64,000 nucleotides of DNA, taken from NCBI GenBank assembly GCA_910584685.1, contig CAJUAO010000007.1, positions 62,001 through 126,000 of the forward strand. Reading direction: 5' to 3'. This document shows positions 52,869 through 61,753 of this stretch, in pieces. The translations under genes were made by a program, and so were the position numbers. How positions within the stretch are numbered: position 1 is the first letter of the stretch; the number at the start of each line of letters is the position of its first letter. The notes under the pieces are model-generated. The model was not told the DNA's origin and did not search any database. It was given only the letters and a program-made list of their open reading frames with translations. Source of the stretch: an uncultured Lachnospiraceae bacterium. GTDB taxonomy: Bacteria > Bacillota > Clostridia > Lachnospirales > Lachnospiraceae.

Positions 52869-53493
52869 ATCTGATAAAATTTGTTTTATAACCGCTTTCA
52901 GCGACAGGAGCGTCAATACCGTTTTCCTTTCCCAAAGCTATGCATTTTAACAGCCAAGCCATATTAAGAGCTATGTTCCGCATGGTCTGAAGTCCTTCGG
53001 CATCCTTTAGAACATCATTAGGGAAGGAGCCGTGGACCATATTCCAATATGTGGAGGAAACCACAGGCATCTGCGCGATGGTGAAGTATTTGTTTAAAAC
53101 ATCAAAGGAAGCCGTTGTGCCGCCCCGTCTTGCAGAAGTGACTGCCGCCCCCGGCTTGTGGGCAAAGGCTGACTTGCCTGCATAAAAGGCTCTGTCAAGA
53201 ACTGATAATATTCGTCCGCTAGGGTGGGCATAGTAAACAGGAGAGCCAAATACAAAACCATCGGCTTTAGCTGCTTTTTCTATCAGCTTATTTACTATGT
53301 CATTGTCATATACACACTGGTTGTTTAATTTAGAGCAGGCGCCGCACCCTACGCAGTCACGGACAGGCTCGTTTCCTAAAAAGAAAATTTCTGTCTCAAT
53401 ATTTTCCTTATTTAAGACCGTGGCAATTTCATTAAGCGCCGTATATGTACATCCGTCCTGTCTGGAACTGCCGTTTACAAGTAATACTTTCAT
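52867..53493 (-). CDS. Flavodoxin-family NAD(P)H-dependent oxidoreductase
   Basis: The protein has 208 residues. The FMN-binding start is 'VLLVNGSSRQDGCTYTAL', followed by 'FGSPVYYAHPSGRILSVLDR'. Four Cys ('CVGCGACSKLNNQC') match the cysteine-rich motif of iron-sulfur flavoproteins and related flavodoxins. It probably reduces small molecules. The ribosome site AAAGAGGTAAA precedes the ATG on the minus strand. It is divergent from the PL11 gene, with 194 bases between. Confidence 0.9.
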   Translation of the reverse strand: MKVLLVNGSSRQDGCTYTALNEIATVLNKENIETEIFFLGNEPVRDCVGCGACSKLNNQCVYDNDIVNKLIEKAAKADGFVFGSPVYYAHPSGRILSVLDRAFYAGKSAFAHKPGAAVTSARRGGTTASFDVLNKYFTIAQMPVVSSTYWNMVHGSFPNDVLKDAEGLQTMRNIALNMAWLLKCIALGKENGIDAPVAESGYKTNFIR

Positions 53494-53687
53494 ATGCTTT
53501 ACCTCTTTTTTTTAATAAGTATACGCTTAAATAATAAAAAATACAATCATTTTTAAAAAAGTGTTAAAAAAGTTTCTTTTACATTAGGAATATGTGTGAT
53601 AAAATTAAGAAATATTGGAGGAAAGTAAAAAATAAAAGGTGTAATGCATTTAACCTAAAAAATAATTTACAGAAAGGAGCATAAGAA

Positions 53688-56411
53688 ATGTATAGTATTA
53701 TTTTTAAGGATAACGAGCTTAAGGATAAGGGAAAGCTTGAGGTAATGTCAACGGGGGAAAATAAATATCATATAAGCGGAATGGAAAATGGTGAGTATAA
53801 TGTGAGAATATATGCAGGCGACTTAAATGATGACGGAGATATAAACCTTCATTGTGTTTTAAATGAGGAGAGACAATCGCCTATCTGGGTGACAGACAGA
53901 AGCATATGTCACAAGGATTACCACACAACGGTAATCGACGGGTATATTGACGTGGAATTTTTCGGCAGATATGTTTGTATACAGGGTATAGAAATTTCAA
54001 AGAGAATAGATGATATTTTAAATGATGTAAAAGTGGAAATTGATACGGACAATATGCCGTATAAAGTGAATATCACATTTTCAAAGCCATCAGCTTACAA
54101 TAGATTTTTTATTTATAAAAAGCAGCTTGGAACAGGAAGGGATGCAGAAAGAATAGAAATCAATGCTTCAAAATATACAGATACAAATGTACGGCTGGGA
54201 GAGACATACGAGTATTGTATTTGTATAGCAGACGACCTTGGGTTTGAGGGTAAGCTCAGTGAAAAAATATCAGTTACGGTAAAAAATCAAAGAATAAAAA
54301 GTATTCCTGTGTGTGATTTAAAGGTAAAGACAATAAGTGAAACTAAAAGTATAATATCATGGCAGCTTCCGGAAACAGAAACACAGCAAGCGCCTGTTTC
54401 CTATAGAATATACAGAAAGACTGATTTATGCCGCTATAAGCTGTTGGGAGAGGTAAAGGCAGGCGGCGTACAGGAATTTGAGGATAACGCCATGGTGACA
54501 GACAGGGAATATACATATGGAGTTCAGGCCCTTAACGCAGGAGGCTATTCAGATATTGTATCCGCAAAATCCCAGATAGCTGCGCCTCTTAGAAAAAGAC
54601 AGATGGAATATTTAGACAGAGGCGCAATAGCAGTATATACATCAGACGGTATGTTTATTGCTTTCAGGCTTAACGGCTGGGAATATATTGAAAAGGCAGA
54701 GTATAATATATATGCCGACAATGTGCTTATAAGTACAATACCTGCTTCGGGAGCTACAAACTATCTCCATAAGGAGGGAACGCCGGATACGGTATATGTT
54801 ATAAAAAAGGTGGTAAACGGAGCAGAGGAGAAGGAGGGCTACAGGGCAAAAAATTTAAAGCATAATTATTTTGACATTCCTGTTAGAAAGCCGGAGGATT
54901 ACAAGTCGCCTGACGGTCATACCTACAGCTACACGGCTAATGATGCGTCAGTTGCAGATTTAGACGGCGACGGCGAGTATGAAATTATATTAAAGTGGGA
55001 CTGCAACGGCAAGGATAACTCCCATAAGGGATACTCCGGCATAGTATATATAGATGCCTACAAGCTTGACGGCACCTTTATGTGGCGTATAGATATGGGA
55101 AAAAATATACGGTGCGGAGCCCACTATACACAGTTTATGGTATACGATTTCGATGGCGACGGATATGGGGAAATGGTAGTAAAGACAGCAGACGGAACTA
55201 CAGATTACGCAGGAAATGTAGTAGGGGATAAGGACGCTGACTGGAGAAATGAGGACGGATTTATTATAGAGGGACCTGAATATCTGTCGCTTATAGACGG
55301 AAGAACAGGGGTGATTATTGATACTGTAGAATATGACCCTCCAAGGGGAAATGTAGCTGACTGGGGCGACTCGTGGGGAAACAGGGTTGACAGATTTCTG
55401 GCATGTGTTGCATACCTTGACGGCGTTCATCCAAGCGTTGTTATGTGCAGAGGCTACTATGACCACGGCAGGCCTACTCATCTGGCTGCATATGACGTAA
55501 AGGATAAAAAGCTTGTGAAAAGGTGGAAATTCAAGGCTGACAAGGATGAAAACATTGATTATACAAATCAGGGCTTTCATAATCTTGCAGTAGCTGATGT
55601 AGACGGCGACGGCTGCGATGAGATATTATACGGCGCGTGTGTTATAGACCACGACGGCACAGGACTTTATACAACAGGACTGGAGCATGGAGATGCAATG
55701 CATGTGGGAAGATTTACAAAGGACAGCAAGGGTTTTGATTTCTTTGGAATACATGAGCATGCCAATGTTCCGTACGGATTTGAGGCGAGAAATGCAGGTA
55801 CGGGAGAAATAACCTTCGGCAGGTTTACAGGCAGGGATACAGGCAGAGGACTTTGCGCAAAGATAGACCCAAGGTACGAAGGCAATCAGATGTGGATAAT
55901 GGACGGCGACGGAATATATAATTATTCCGACGGAAAGAAAATATCGGAGGTCTCTCCCCCATCAATTAATTTTGCAATATGGTGGGACGGAGACCTTATA
56001 AGGGAGCTTTTGGACCATGACTGGTACGGCTATGATACAAACGTAGGTATTCCTAAAATATATAAATGGAATTATAAAACGGAGGAGCTGGATATAGTAT
56101 TTTCAACTGACGGAGTGCTTTCAAATAACGGAACAAAGGGCAATCCATGTCTTCAGGCAAGCATCATAGGAGACTGGCGGGAGGAAGTAATATGCAGGGG
56201 AAAGGACAGTACATTTCTAAGAGTATATACAACTACTGACATAACACATCAACGCTTTTATACATTTATGCATGATTATGTATACAGACTGGGTATAGCG
56301 TGGCAGAATACAGCATATAACCAGCCTCCTCACACCAGCTTTTATATAGGGGATGATATGGAGTATATTCCAATGCCTGATTACACCTACATAATGGCAA
56401 AAGAAAAATAA
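53688..56411 (+). CDS. Rhamnogalacturonan lyase, PL11
   Basis: The protein has 907 residues behind AGAAAGGAGC. The first 300 residues are fibronectin III-like modules ('SAYNRFFIYKKQLG', 'PVSYRIYRKTD', 'YTYGVQALNAGGYSDIVS'). From about 390 comes the PL11 beta-propeller with calcium-binding loops ('VADLDGDGEYEIILKWD', 'VYDFDGDGYGEMVVKTADGT', 'VADVDGDGCDEILYG'). It cuts the rhamnogalacturonan I backbone by elimination. There is no signal peptide, so it acts on imported oligomers or is released by another route. It fits with the GH78 rhamnosidase. Confidence 0.92.
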   Translation: MYSIIFKDNELKDKGKLEVMSTGENKYHISGMENGEYNVRIYAGDLNDDGDINLHCVLNEERQSPIWVTDRSICHKDYHTTVIDGYIDVEFFGRYVCIQGIEISKRIDDILNDVKVEIDTDNMPYKVNITFSKPSAYNRFFIYKKQLGTGRDAERIEINASKYTDTNVRLGETYEYCICIADDLGFEGKLSEKISVTVKNQRIKSIPVCDLKVKTISETKSIISWQLPETETQQAPVSYRIYRKTDLCRYKLLGEVKAGGVQEFEDNAMVTDREYTYGVQALNAGGYSDIVSAKSQIAAPLRKRQMEYLDRGAIAVYTSDGMFIAFRLNGWEYIEKAEYNIYADNVLISTIPASGATNYLHKEGTPDTVYVIKKVVNGAEEKEGYRAKNLKHNYFDIPVRKPEDYKSPDGHTYSYTANDASVADLDGDGEYEIILKWDCNGKDNSHKGYSGIVYIDAYKLDGTFMWRIDMGKNIRCGAHYTQFMVYDFDGDGYGEMVVKTADGTTDYAGNVVGDKDADWRNEDGFIIEGPEYLSLIDGRTGVIIDTVEYDPPRGNVADWGDSWGNRVDRFLACVAYLDGVHPSVVMCRGYYDHGRPTHLAAYDVKDKKLVKRWKFKADKDENIDYTNQGFHNLAVADVDGDGCDEILYGACVIDHDGTGLYTTGLEHGDAMHVGRFTKDSKGFDFFGIHEHANVPYGFEARNAGTGEITFGRFTGRDTGRGLCAKIDPRYEGNQMWIMDGDGIYNYSDGKKISEVSPPSINFAIWWDGDLIRELLDHDWYGYDTNVGIPKIYKWNYKTEELDIVFSTDGVLSNNGTKGNPCLQASIIGDWREEVICRGKDSTFLRVYTTTDITHQRFYTFMHDYVYRLGIAWQNTAYNQPPHTSFYIGDDMEYIPMPDYTYIMAKEK

Positions 56412-56412
56412 T

Positions 56413-56454
56413 CTTTACATGTGTCTTGTCACATGTAAAGATATATGCTATACT
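56413..56454 (+). promoter_or_regulatory. nad operon promoter with NiaR-type operator
   Basis: CTTTACATGTG and CACATGTAAAG form a perfect 11-bp inverted repeat with a six-base spacer (56413-56440). TTGTCA at 56426 and TATACT at 56449, 17 bases apart, form the promoter, so the right arm covers the -35. The site lies two bases after the PL11 stop and 40 bases before nadB. The repressor is probably the NiaR protein encoded at 58735. Confidence 0.75.
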
Positions 56455-56494
56455 CTTGTAAATTAAATCTTACAAAGAGAAAGGAAGCTTTTTT

Positions 56495-57700
56495 ATGGAA
56501 GCAGACATAGTAATAGCAGGGACAGGCGTAGGCGGATTGTTCAGCGCGTTAAACCTTCCGGGAGACAAAAGGATAATAATGATGACAAAGGCAGACGCTA
56601 TTAGCAGCGACTCATTTCTTGCCCAGGGAGGAATATGTGTCCTTAGGGATGAAAATGATTATGACAGCTATTTTGAGGATACCATGAGGGCAGGACATTA
56701 TGAAAACAGGAAAGAATCAGTAGACATAATGCTTCGCCAGTCCCGGGAGATAATAAATGACCTAATCGGATACGGGGTGGAATTTGAAAAGAAAAACGGG
56801 GAGTATGTATATACAAGGGAGGGAGCGCATTCTAACCCCCGAATTATGTATCATAAGGATATTACGGGAAAGGAAATAACAAGCAAGCTTTTGGAAAGAG
56901 TAAGAGAGCTTAAAAATGTCACTATAATGGAATATACCACCATGACAGATATTATGGTGGAGAATAATGTGTGTGTGGGGGTAGAGGCGGTAACAAAGGA
57001 AGAAAATGAAGACGGGGCTACAGAGGATATACCTATTAAAATATATGCAGACGACGTAATAATGGCTACAGGCGGCATAGGAGGAATGTACAAACATTCC
57101 ACAAATTATCCCCACCTGACAGGAGACGCTCTTAATATAGCACAGAAGCATGGTATAGAGCTTGAAAATACGGATTATGTGCAGATACACCCGACAACAT
57201 TATTTTCAAGAAAGCCGGGAAGAAGATTTCTTATATCTGAGTCCGTAAGAGGCGAGGGAGCGGTGCTTTATGATAAGAACCATCAGAGGTTTGTAAATGA
57301 ACTGCTGCCGAGAGATGTGGTTACAGAGGCTATACATAAGCAGATGGAAGAAGACAATACGGAGTATGTATGGCTTTCCATGGAAAACATACCGAAGGAA
57401 ACCATACTTTCTCATTTTCCAAACATATATAATCATTGCCTTGAGGAGGGCTATGATGTGACAAAGGAGCCTATACCTGTAGTGCCGGCGCAGCATTATT
57501 TTATGGGAGGAATAAAGGTGGATTATGACAGCAGGACAACCATGGAACACTTATATGCGGTAGGAGAGACAAGCTGCAACGGAGTCCACGGCGCTAACAG
57601 GCTTGCAAGCAATTCGCTTCTTGAAAGCCTTGTGTTTGCAAAGCGGGCAGCCAGAAAAATACAGGGCTTAACGAATGAGCCGGCAAAATTAAAGGATTAA
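56495..57700 (+). CDS. nadB: L-aspartate oxidase
   Basis: The protein has 401 residues. It oxidises aspartate to iminoaspartate, the first step of de novo NAD synthesis. The FAD site is 'VIAGTGVGGLFSALNL', and the active-site regions are 'REGAHSNPRIMYHKDITGKE', 'QIHPTTLF', 'SVRGEGAVL' and 'HYFMGGIKVD'. It is shorter than the E. coli enzyme (about 540 residues), because it lacks the C-terminal helical domain; the shorter form is usual in clostridia. It is first in an operon with nadC and niaR; nadA is absent here. Confidence 0.92.
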   Translation: MEADIVIAGTGVGGLFSALNLPGDKRIIMMTKADAISSDSFLAQGGICVLRDENDYDSYFEDTMRAGHYENRKESVDIMLRQSREIINDLIGYGVEFEKKNGEYVYTREGAHSNPRIMYHKDITGKEITSKLLERVRELKNVTIMEYTTMTDIMVENNVCVGVEAVTKEENEDGATEDIPIKIYADDVIMATGGIGGMYKHSTNYPHLTGDALNIAQKHGIELENTDYVQIHPTTLFSRKPGRRFLISESVRGEGAVLYDKNHQRFVNELLPRDVVTEAIHKQMEEDNTEYVWLSMENIPKETILSHFPNIYNHCLEEGYDVTKEPIPVVPAQHYFMGGIKVDYDSRTTMEHLYAVGETSCNGVHGANRLASNSLLESLVFAKRAARKIQGLTNEPAKLKD

Positions 57701-57820
57701 TCTTAAAGGATTAATTCTTGAAGCTTTATGAGATTATTTAAAAGACTGTGTTATAAGGACAGGCGTCTGAATTATGGGACAAAGTAAATGAGCTGAAAAA
57801 AATAATGAAAGGAAAGAATT

Positions 57821-58684
57821 ATGAACATAAACGATATAACAACAAAATTACATGTAGACGAGCTTATTATGATGGCTTTAAGGGAGGACATTTCCGGGGA
57901 GGATGTATCTACCAATTCCGTTATGAGGGAAAAGGCTGAAGGAAGTGTTGAGCTTATTTGCAAGCAGGATGGCATAGTGGCAGGACTTGGAGTATTTAAA
58001 AGAGTTTTTGAGCTTTTGGATGAAAATGTACAGATTGACTTTAAGTGTAAGGATGGCGACAAGGTAACAAAGGGACAGCTTATGGCTGTAATAAAGGGAG
58101 ATATAAGAGCGCTTCTTTCAGGAGAGAGAGTAGCCCTTAATTATTTACAGAGAATGAGTGGTATTGCCACATATACAGGTGAGGTTGCCAGTCTTTTAAA
58201 GGGAAGCAGAACCAAGCTTCTTGACACAAGAAAAACCACGCCGAACAATAGGATATTTGAAAAATATGCAGTTACGGTAGGAGGAGGGTATAATCACAGG
58301 TATAATCTTTCAGACGGAGTACTCCTTAAGGATAATCATATCGGAGCGGCAGGAAGCGTGGCAAAGGCAGTAAAAATGGCAAAGGAATATGCTCCCTTTG
58401 TAAGAAAAATAGAGGTAGAGGTAGAAAATCTTCAAATGGTTAAGGAGGCAGTGGAAGCAGGAGCAGATATTATAATGCTTGACAACATGACGGCGGAGGA
58501 AATGAGGCAAGCCATAAAAATAATAGACGGAAGGGCAGAGACAGAATGCTCAGGAAATGTGACAAAGGAAAATATAGAAAAGATAATAAATCTTGGGGTT
58601 GATTATATTTCAAGCGGAGCATTGACACATTCCGCGCCTATAATGGATATTTCCCTGAAGAATCTTCACGCCCTTAAGCAGTGA
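57821..58684 (+). CDS. nadC: Nicotinate-nucleotide pyrophosphorylase (quinolinate PRTase)
   Basis: The protein has 287 residues. It converts quinolinate and PRPP to nicotinate mononucleotide. Family patterns are 'REDISGEDVSTNSV', 'SGERVALNYLQRMSGIAT', 'LLDTRKTTPNNRIFEKYAV', 'LLKDNHI' and 'IIMLDNM'. The ATG follows GAAAGGAA. A gap of 120 bases separates it from nadB, with no clear promoter seen. niaR follows 50 bases on. Confidence 0.95.
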   Translation: MNINDITTKLHVDELIMMALREDISGEDVSTNSVMREKAEGSVELICKQDGIVAGLGVFKRVFELLDENVQIDFKCKDGDKVTKGQLMAVIKGDIRALLSGERVALNYLQRMSGIATYTGEVASLLKGSRTKLLDTRKTTPNNRIFEKYAVTVGGGYNHRYNLSDGVLLKDNHIGAAGSVAKAVKMAKEYAPFVRKIEVEVENLQMVKEAVEAGADIIMLDNMTAEEMRQAIKIIDGRAETECSGNVTKENIEKIINLGVDYISSGALTHSAPIMDISLKNLHALKQ

Positions 58685-58734
58685 CAAAAGGATTATTTCA
58701 AAAGCAGCAGATATATAGAAACGGGGTATAGGGA

Positions 58735-59244
58735 ATGTCAGGAGAGGAACGAAGAAGTAAAATATTAAAGTATATAAGTGAAAGCGCGGAGCCGGTATCC
58801 GCAACGCTTCTGGCAGGTGAGTACGGAGTAAGCCGTCAGGCTGTAGTACAGGATATAGCCCTCCTTCGCGCATTGGGACATAATATAATATCCACCCACA
58901 GAGGATACGTAATGGAAAAAATGTCAAGACATGTGAGAATATTTAAGGTGCGCCACAGTGACGAAGAGCTGGTTGCGGAGTTGTACAGTATTGTAGATTT
59001 AGGCGGTATGGTGGAGGATGTATTCATAAATCATAAGGCATACGGCAGGGTACAGGCGCCCCTTAATATAAATTCCAGAAGGAAAGCAGACGAGCTTATG
59101 GAAATGATAAGAAGCGGTAAGTCAAGCCCCCTGAAAAATATTACGTCAGATTATCACTATCATACCGTTACGGCAGACAGTGAGGGGATATTGGATGAAA
59201 TAGGAGAAAAGCTTAAGGAGCTGGGGTTTTTAATAGAAAAATAA
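58735..59244 (+). CDS. niaR: NiaR-type niacin-responsive repressor
   Basis: The protein has 169 residues. The N-terminal winged helix reads 'RRSKILKYISESAEPVSATL' and 'YGVSRQAVVQDIALLRALGH'. The C-terminal 3H domain binds nicotinate through three His; candidates here include those in 'VFINHKAYGRVQ' and 'DYHYHTV'. NiaR represses NAD synthesis and niacin-uptake genes when niacin is plentiful. Being in the nadB-nadC operon, it probably controls its own expression through the palindrome at 56413. Confidence 0.9.
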   Translation: MSGEERRSKILKYISESAEPVSATLLAGEYGVSRQAVVQDIALLRALGHNIISTHRGYVMEKMSRHVRIFKVRHSDEELVAELYSIVDLGGMVEDVFINHKAYGRVQAPLNINSRRKADELMEMIRSGKSSPLKNITSDYHYHTVTADSEGILDEIGEKLKELGFLIEK

Positions 59245-59339
59245 GGTGATTTATAAAAGGTAGAGAAAAATAATTGACATTGTAAGTGCGAAAAACTGAC
59301 ATTCTTTGTGTGGGCTTACAACATACGAAAGGAGATAAA

Positions 59340-59762
59340 ATGTACAATTATATTGAAAATATTATGGATTACAAAACGTATTTTAGCTTACGTGAAAGCG
59401 TAGGATGGAATAATTATTCAGAAGTCCAGGCAAAGGAAGCAATAGAAAAAAGCATATATACCGTTGCAGCGCAGGCAAACGGGGAAAATATAGCTATGGC
59501 AAGGCTTATAGGAGACGGAATTTATTATATTGTTGCAGATGTAATTGTAAAGCCGGAATATCAGGGACATGGAATAGGTACGTGCATGATAAATATGATA
59601 TGCTCTTATGTGGAGGAAAGATTGCCAAAGGACGGAAGGGTAAGTATATTTCTTGTTTCTGTAGCCGGAAAAGAGATGTTTTATGAAAGATTTGGATTTA
59701 AGAAAATACCTCATGAGTTTTGCGGATGTGGAATGAGAAAGGTAATTTATGGTAAGGGGTAA
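59340..59762 (+). CDS. GNAT-family acetyltransferase
   Basis: The start is the ATG at 59340, five bases after AAAGGAG; the upstream in-frame extension lacks a ribosome site. The protein has 140 residues. The acetyl-CoA motif is 'VIVKPEYQGHGIGTCMINMI', with C-terminal 'EMFYERFGFKKIP'. The N-terminal 'YFSLRESVGWNNYS' is typical of a small GNAT group found in Firmicutes. The substrate is unknown. The 127 bases after it contain small inverted repeats but no clear terminator. Confidence 0.85.
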   Translation: MYNYIENIMDYKTYFSLRESVGWNNYSEVQAKEAIEKSIYTVAAQANGENIAMARLIGDGIYYIVADVIVKPEYQGHGIGTCMINMICSYVEERLPKDGRVSIFLVSVAGKEMFYERFGFKKIPHEFCGCGMRKVIYGKG

Positions 59763-59889
59763 TATTTTTTTACAGCTTCCTGTTTCCATAGGAAATTCCT
59801 GTAGAAACAAGAAGCCTGGCTAAGTCCGGTTAAAGGGCTTTAGCTCCTTACGCCTTATGAATTTGCAGATGTTGTCTTTAATTTCTTAC

Positions 59890-60513
59890 TTACCATGAGC
59901 CCTTGGAATATGTTTCATCTGCCATATCATAAATTCCGGCAAGAAGCATAATAATGCCCTGCACCTTATGAGGCTGTACAATATATGTTCCCTTAGAGGA
60001 GCCGGCATCATCCTCCTTAATAAGGTCTGCAGCAAGCAAGGGTTTCATATGATGATATGCCTGACCGGTTGAATTAAGCTTACATTCTTCAACAATTTCT
60101 GCAACGGTCATAGGCTTTTTTAGTATAGCCAGTAAAATATTTAATCTGTCATTATTGCCAATGCAGGATAAAACCTTTCCTGCAGTTTTGTTTTCGATAA
60201 GCTCCAATAAAATATCCGTATCAATATTGTTCCTTACCCATGTGGATTGCCTGCCGCCGGAAGCGTATACGCCAAGATAGGTAATTGCTCCGGTTTGTTT
60301 ATTGTTTCCGCAGGAATCCTCCAGTCTGCTAAGTATTGACATAATATTTTTATCCTTATGCATATCAGGCATCTTCTGGACATGTCCTATCATTTCAGGT
60401 TTTTCACTGCTGTTATCAGATGATGAATTTCCTTTGTTTTTTGTTAAAAGCTCCTTGATTTCAGATATTTCTTTTTTTAATTCGTCGATTTCTTTTGCAA
60501 AATCTCTTTCCAT
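59890..60513 (-). CDS. Winged-helix (ArsR-like) regulator with coiled-coil N-terminus
   Basis: The protein has 207 residues. The N-terminal 30 residues form a heptad-rich coiled coil ('EIDELKKEISEIKELLTK'). The C-terminal half is a winged helix: 'NNDRLNILLAILKKPMTVAE' and 'ECKLNSTGQAYHHMKPLLAA', as in ArsR-type repressors. There are no clear metal-binding Cys pairs. The ribosome site AAAGGAGG precedes the ATG. Two palindromes flank its promoter, which implies autoregulation. Confidence 0.8.
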   Translation of the reverse strand: MERDFAKEIDELKKEISEIKELLTKNKGNSSSDNSSEKPEMIGHVQKMPDMHKDKNIMSILSRLEDSCGNNKQTGAITYLGVYASGGRQSTWVRNNIDTDILLELIENKTAGKVLSCIGNNDRLNILLAILKKPMTVAEIVEECKLNSTGQAYHHMKPLLAADLIKEDDAGSSKGTYIVQPHKVQGIIMLLAGIYDMADETYSKGSW

Positions 60514-60543
60514 ATGTTAAATCCTCCTTTATATTTTGTAACA

Positions 60544-60603
60544 ACGTAATTACGTAATAATATAATATAATAAAGATATAACTTTTGTCAATACGTAATT
60601 ACG
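60544..60603 (-). promoter_or_regulatory. Promoter of winged-helix gene between two palindromic operators
   Basis: ACGTAATTACGT (60544-60555) and CGTAATTACG (60594-60603) are perfect palindromes centred 49 bases apart. On the minus strand, TTGACA (just inside the second) and TATATT are 16 bases apart, so the promoter lies between the two sites. This suggests looping or cooperative autorepression. Confidence 0.65.
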
Positions 60604-60786
60604 AAAAACAATAAAAAATTTAATACATTTAATAAGTATTGGAAAAATCATAAAAACAGCTTAGAATCAATATTCCTTGATAATTGTATTTAATTTGCTA
60701 TAATTAAGGTTATGATTACAAAGTGATAAAAGTGATATGTGTAAAAAACATAATAAGCAAAAAAATGCAAAGAATGGAGATTTATT

Positions 60787-61236
60787 ATGAGCAGAACGGA
60801 AAGTGTGGAATTAACGGTTTTGTGCCTGATACATAAAAACGATAAATATTTGCTTCAGGATAGAGCTAAAGATGATTGGAAGGGATACACATTGCCGGGA
60901 GGGCATATCGAAAAGGGAGAATCTATTGTGGACGCTGTGGTGAGGGAAATGAAGGAAGAAACAGGACTGACGGTTTATAATCCTAAGCTGTGCGGGGTAA
61001 AGCAATTTCCTACAGATGACGGCAGATATATTGTGTTTTTGTTTTGCGCAGATGAATTTAGCGGGGAGGTTATTTCATCAGATGAAGGGACAATGCATTG
61101 GATTAGTAAAGATGATTTGCAAAATGTAAATACAGTGGAAGATTTTCAGGAGCTGCTTACGGTAATGCTTGATGATAATTTGAATGAATTCCAGTATGTT
61201 ATGGAAGATAATAAATGGAAAATTAAATTAAAATAA
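60787..61236 (+). CDS. Nudix hydrolase (MutT/8-oxo-dGTPase-like)
   Basis: The protein has 149 residues. It has a complete Nudix box: G39-x5-E45-x7-R53-E54-M-K-E57-E58-T-G60-L. 'LPGGHIEKGES' and 'KQFPTDDGRYIVFLFCADEF' fit the 8-oxo-dGTP diphosphatase group of Firmicutes. It acts in the cytosol to cleanse oxidised nucleotides or related diphosphates. It is divergent from the winged-helix gene, whose operators lie about 190 bases upstream and might also affect it. Confidence 0.88.
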   Translation: MSRTESVELTVLCLIHKNDKYLLQDRAKDDWKGYTLPGGHIEKGESIVDAVVREMKEETGLTVYNPKLCGVKQFPTDDGRYIVFLFCADEFSGEVISSDEGTMHWISKDDLQNVNTVEDFQELLTVMLDDNLNEFQYVMEDNKWKIKLK

Positions 61237-61241
61237 TTAAA

Positions 61242-61315
61242 ATTATGTAAACATAATTATCGCCCCTCTTTCCAAAAGAATGAGGGCAAGACAACCCTCA
61301 AAAGAGGGGTAACGC
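61242..61315. other. Structured intergenic region with nested stems
   Basis: AATTATG/CATAATT around TAAA forms one small hairpin. CCCCTCTTT pairs with AAAGAGGGG, enclosing GAGGG/CCCTC. No T-tract follows and no known riboswitch pattern is recognised. It could be a terminator variant or an RNA element between the Nudix gene and the minus-strand tRNA. Confidence 0.4.
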
Positions 61316-61478
61316 CTGTCAGATATTCTCTGGAGCAAAACTCCAAAGGTAGTATAAAATAAAAGTCAAAAGGTGTAAATGAAATCTGATATTAAGAAAG
61401 CTTATGGGCTTAGGCAGAATACATAAAAGAAAAGCTGAAAACCCTTCAAAAATAAGGCTTTCAGCTCCAAAACAAAAA

Positions 61479-61551
61479 AGCGCGAGACGGGACTCGAACC
61501 CGCGACCCCGACCTTGGCAAGGTCGTGCTCCACCAACTGAGCCACTCGCGC
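61479..61551 (-). tRNA. tRNA-Gly (anticodon GCC)
   Basis: On the minus strand, the acceptor GCGCGAG pairs with CTCGCGC, the D stem is GCTC/GAGC, the anticodon stem CGACC/GGTCG holds TTGCCAA (anticodon GCC), and the T arm is GCGGG-TTCGAGT-CCCGT. The discriminator is U, as in bacterial glycine tRNAs. The CCA end is not encoded. A T-run follows directly and serves as part of a terminator. Confidence 0.97.
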
Positions 61552-61593
61552 ATACATTATTCATAAGCACTCACGCTTTCTGAACACTATGGT

Positions 61594-61622
61594 AGTATAC
61601 AATAACTTATAATGTTTGTCAA
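61594..61622 (-). promoter_or_regulatory. tRNA-Gly promoter
   Basis: On the minus strand TTGACA (61617-61622) and TATACT (61594-61599) are 17 bases apart, about 42 bases before the mature tRNA 5' end. Confidence 0.8.
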
Positions 61623-61753
61623 CAACTTTTATAAAAAATAAAAAAATTGTAAATAAAAAAAATCTGCCAGCATTTTTTAGTGACACAAAACTGCTAATGA
61701 TGTATAATTAAGATATCTATGGAGACAGCAATAAAACAGGAGGTTTTAGATAA

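Noticed and set aside
61319..61570. Minus-strand open frame over the tRNA-Gly gene
   Set aside because: It reads through a fully folded tRNA and has no ribosome site.
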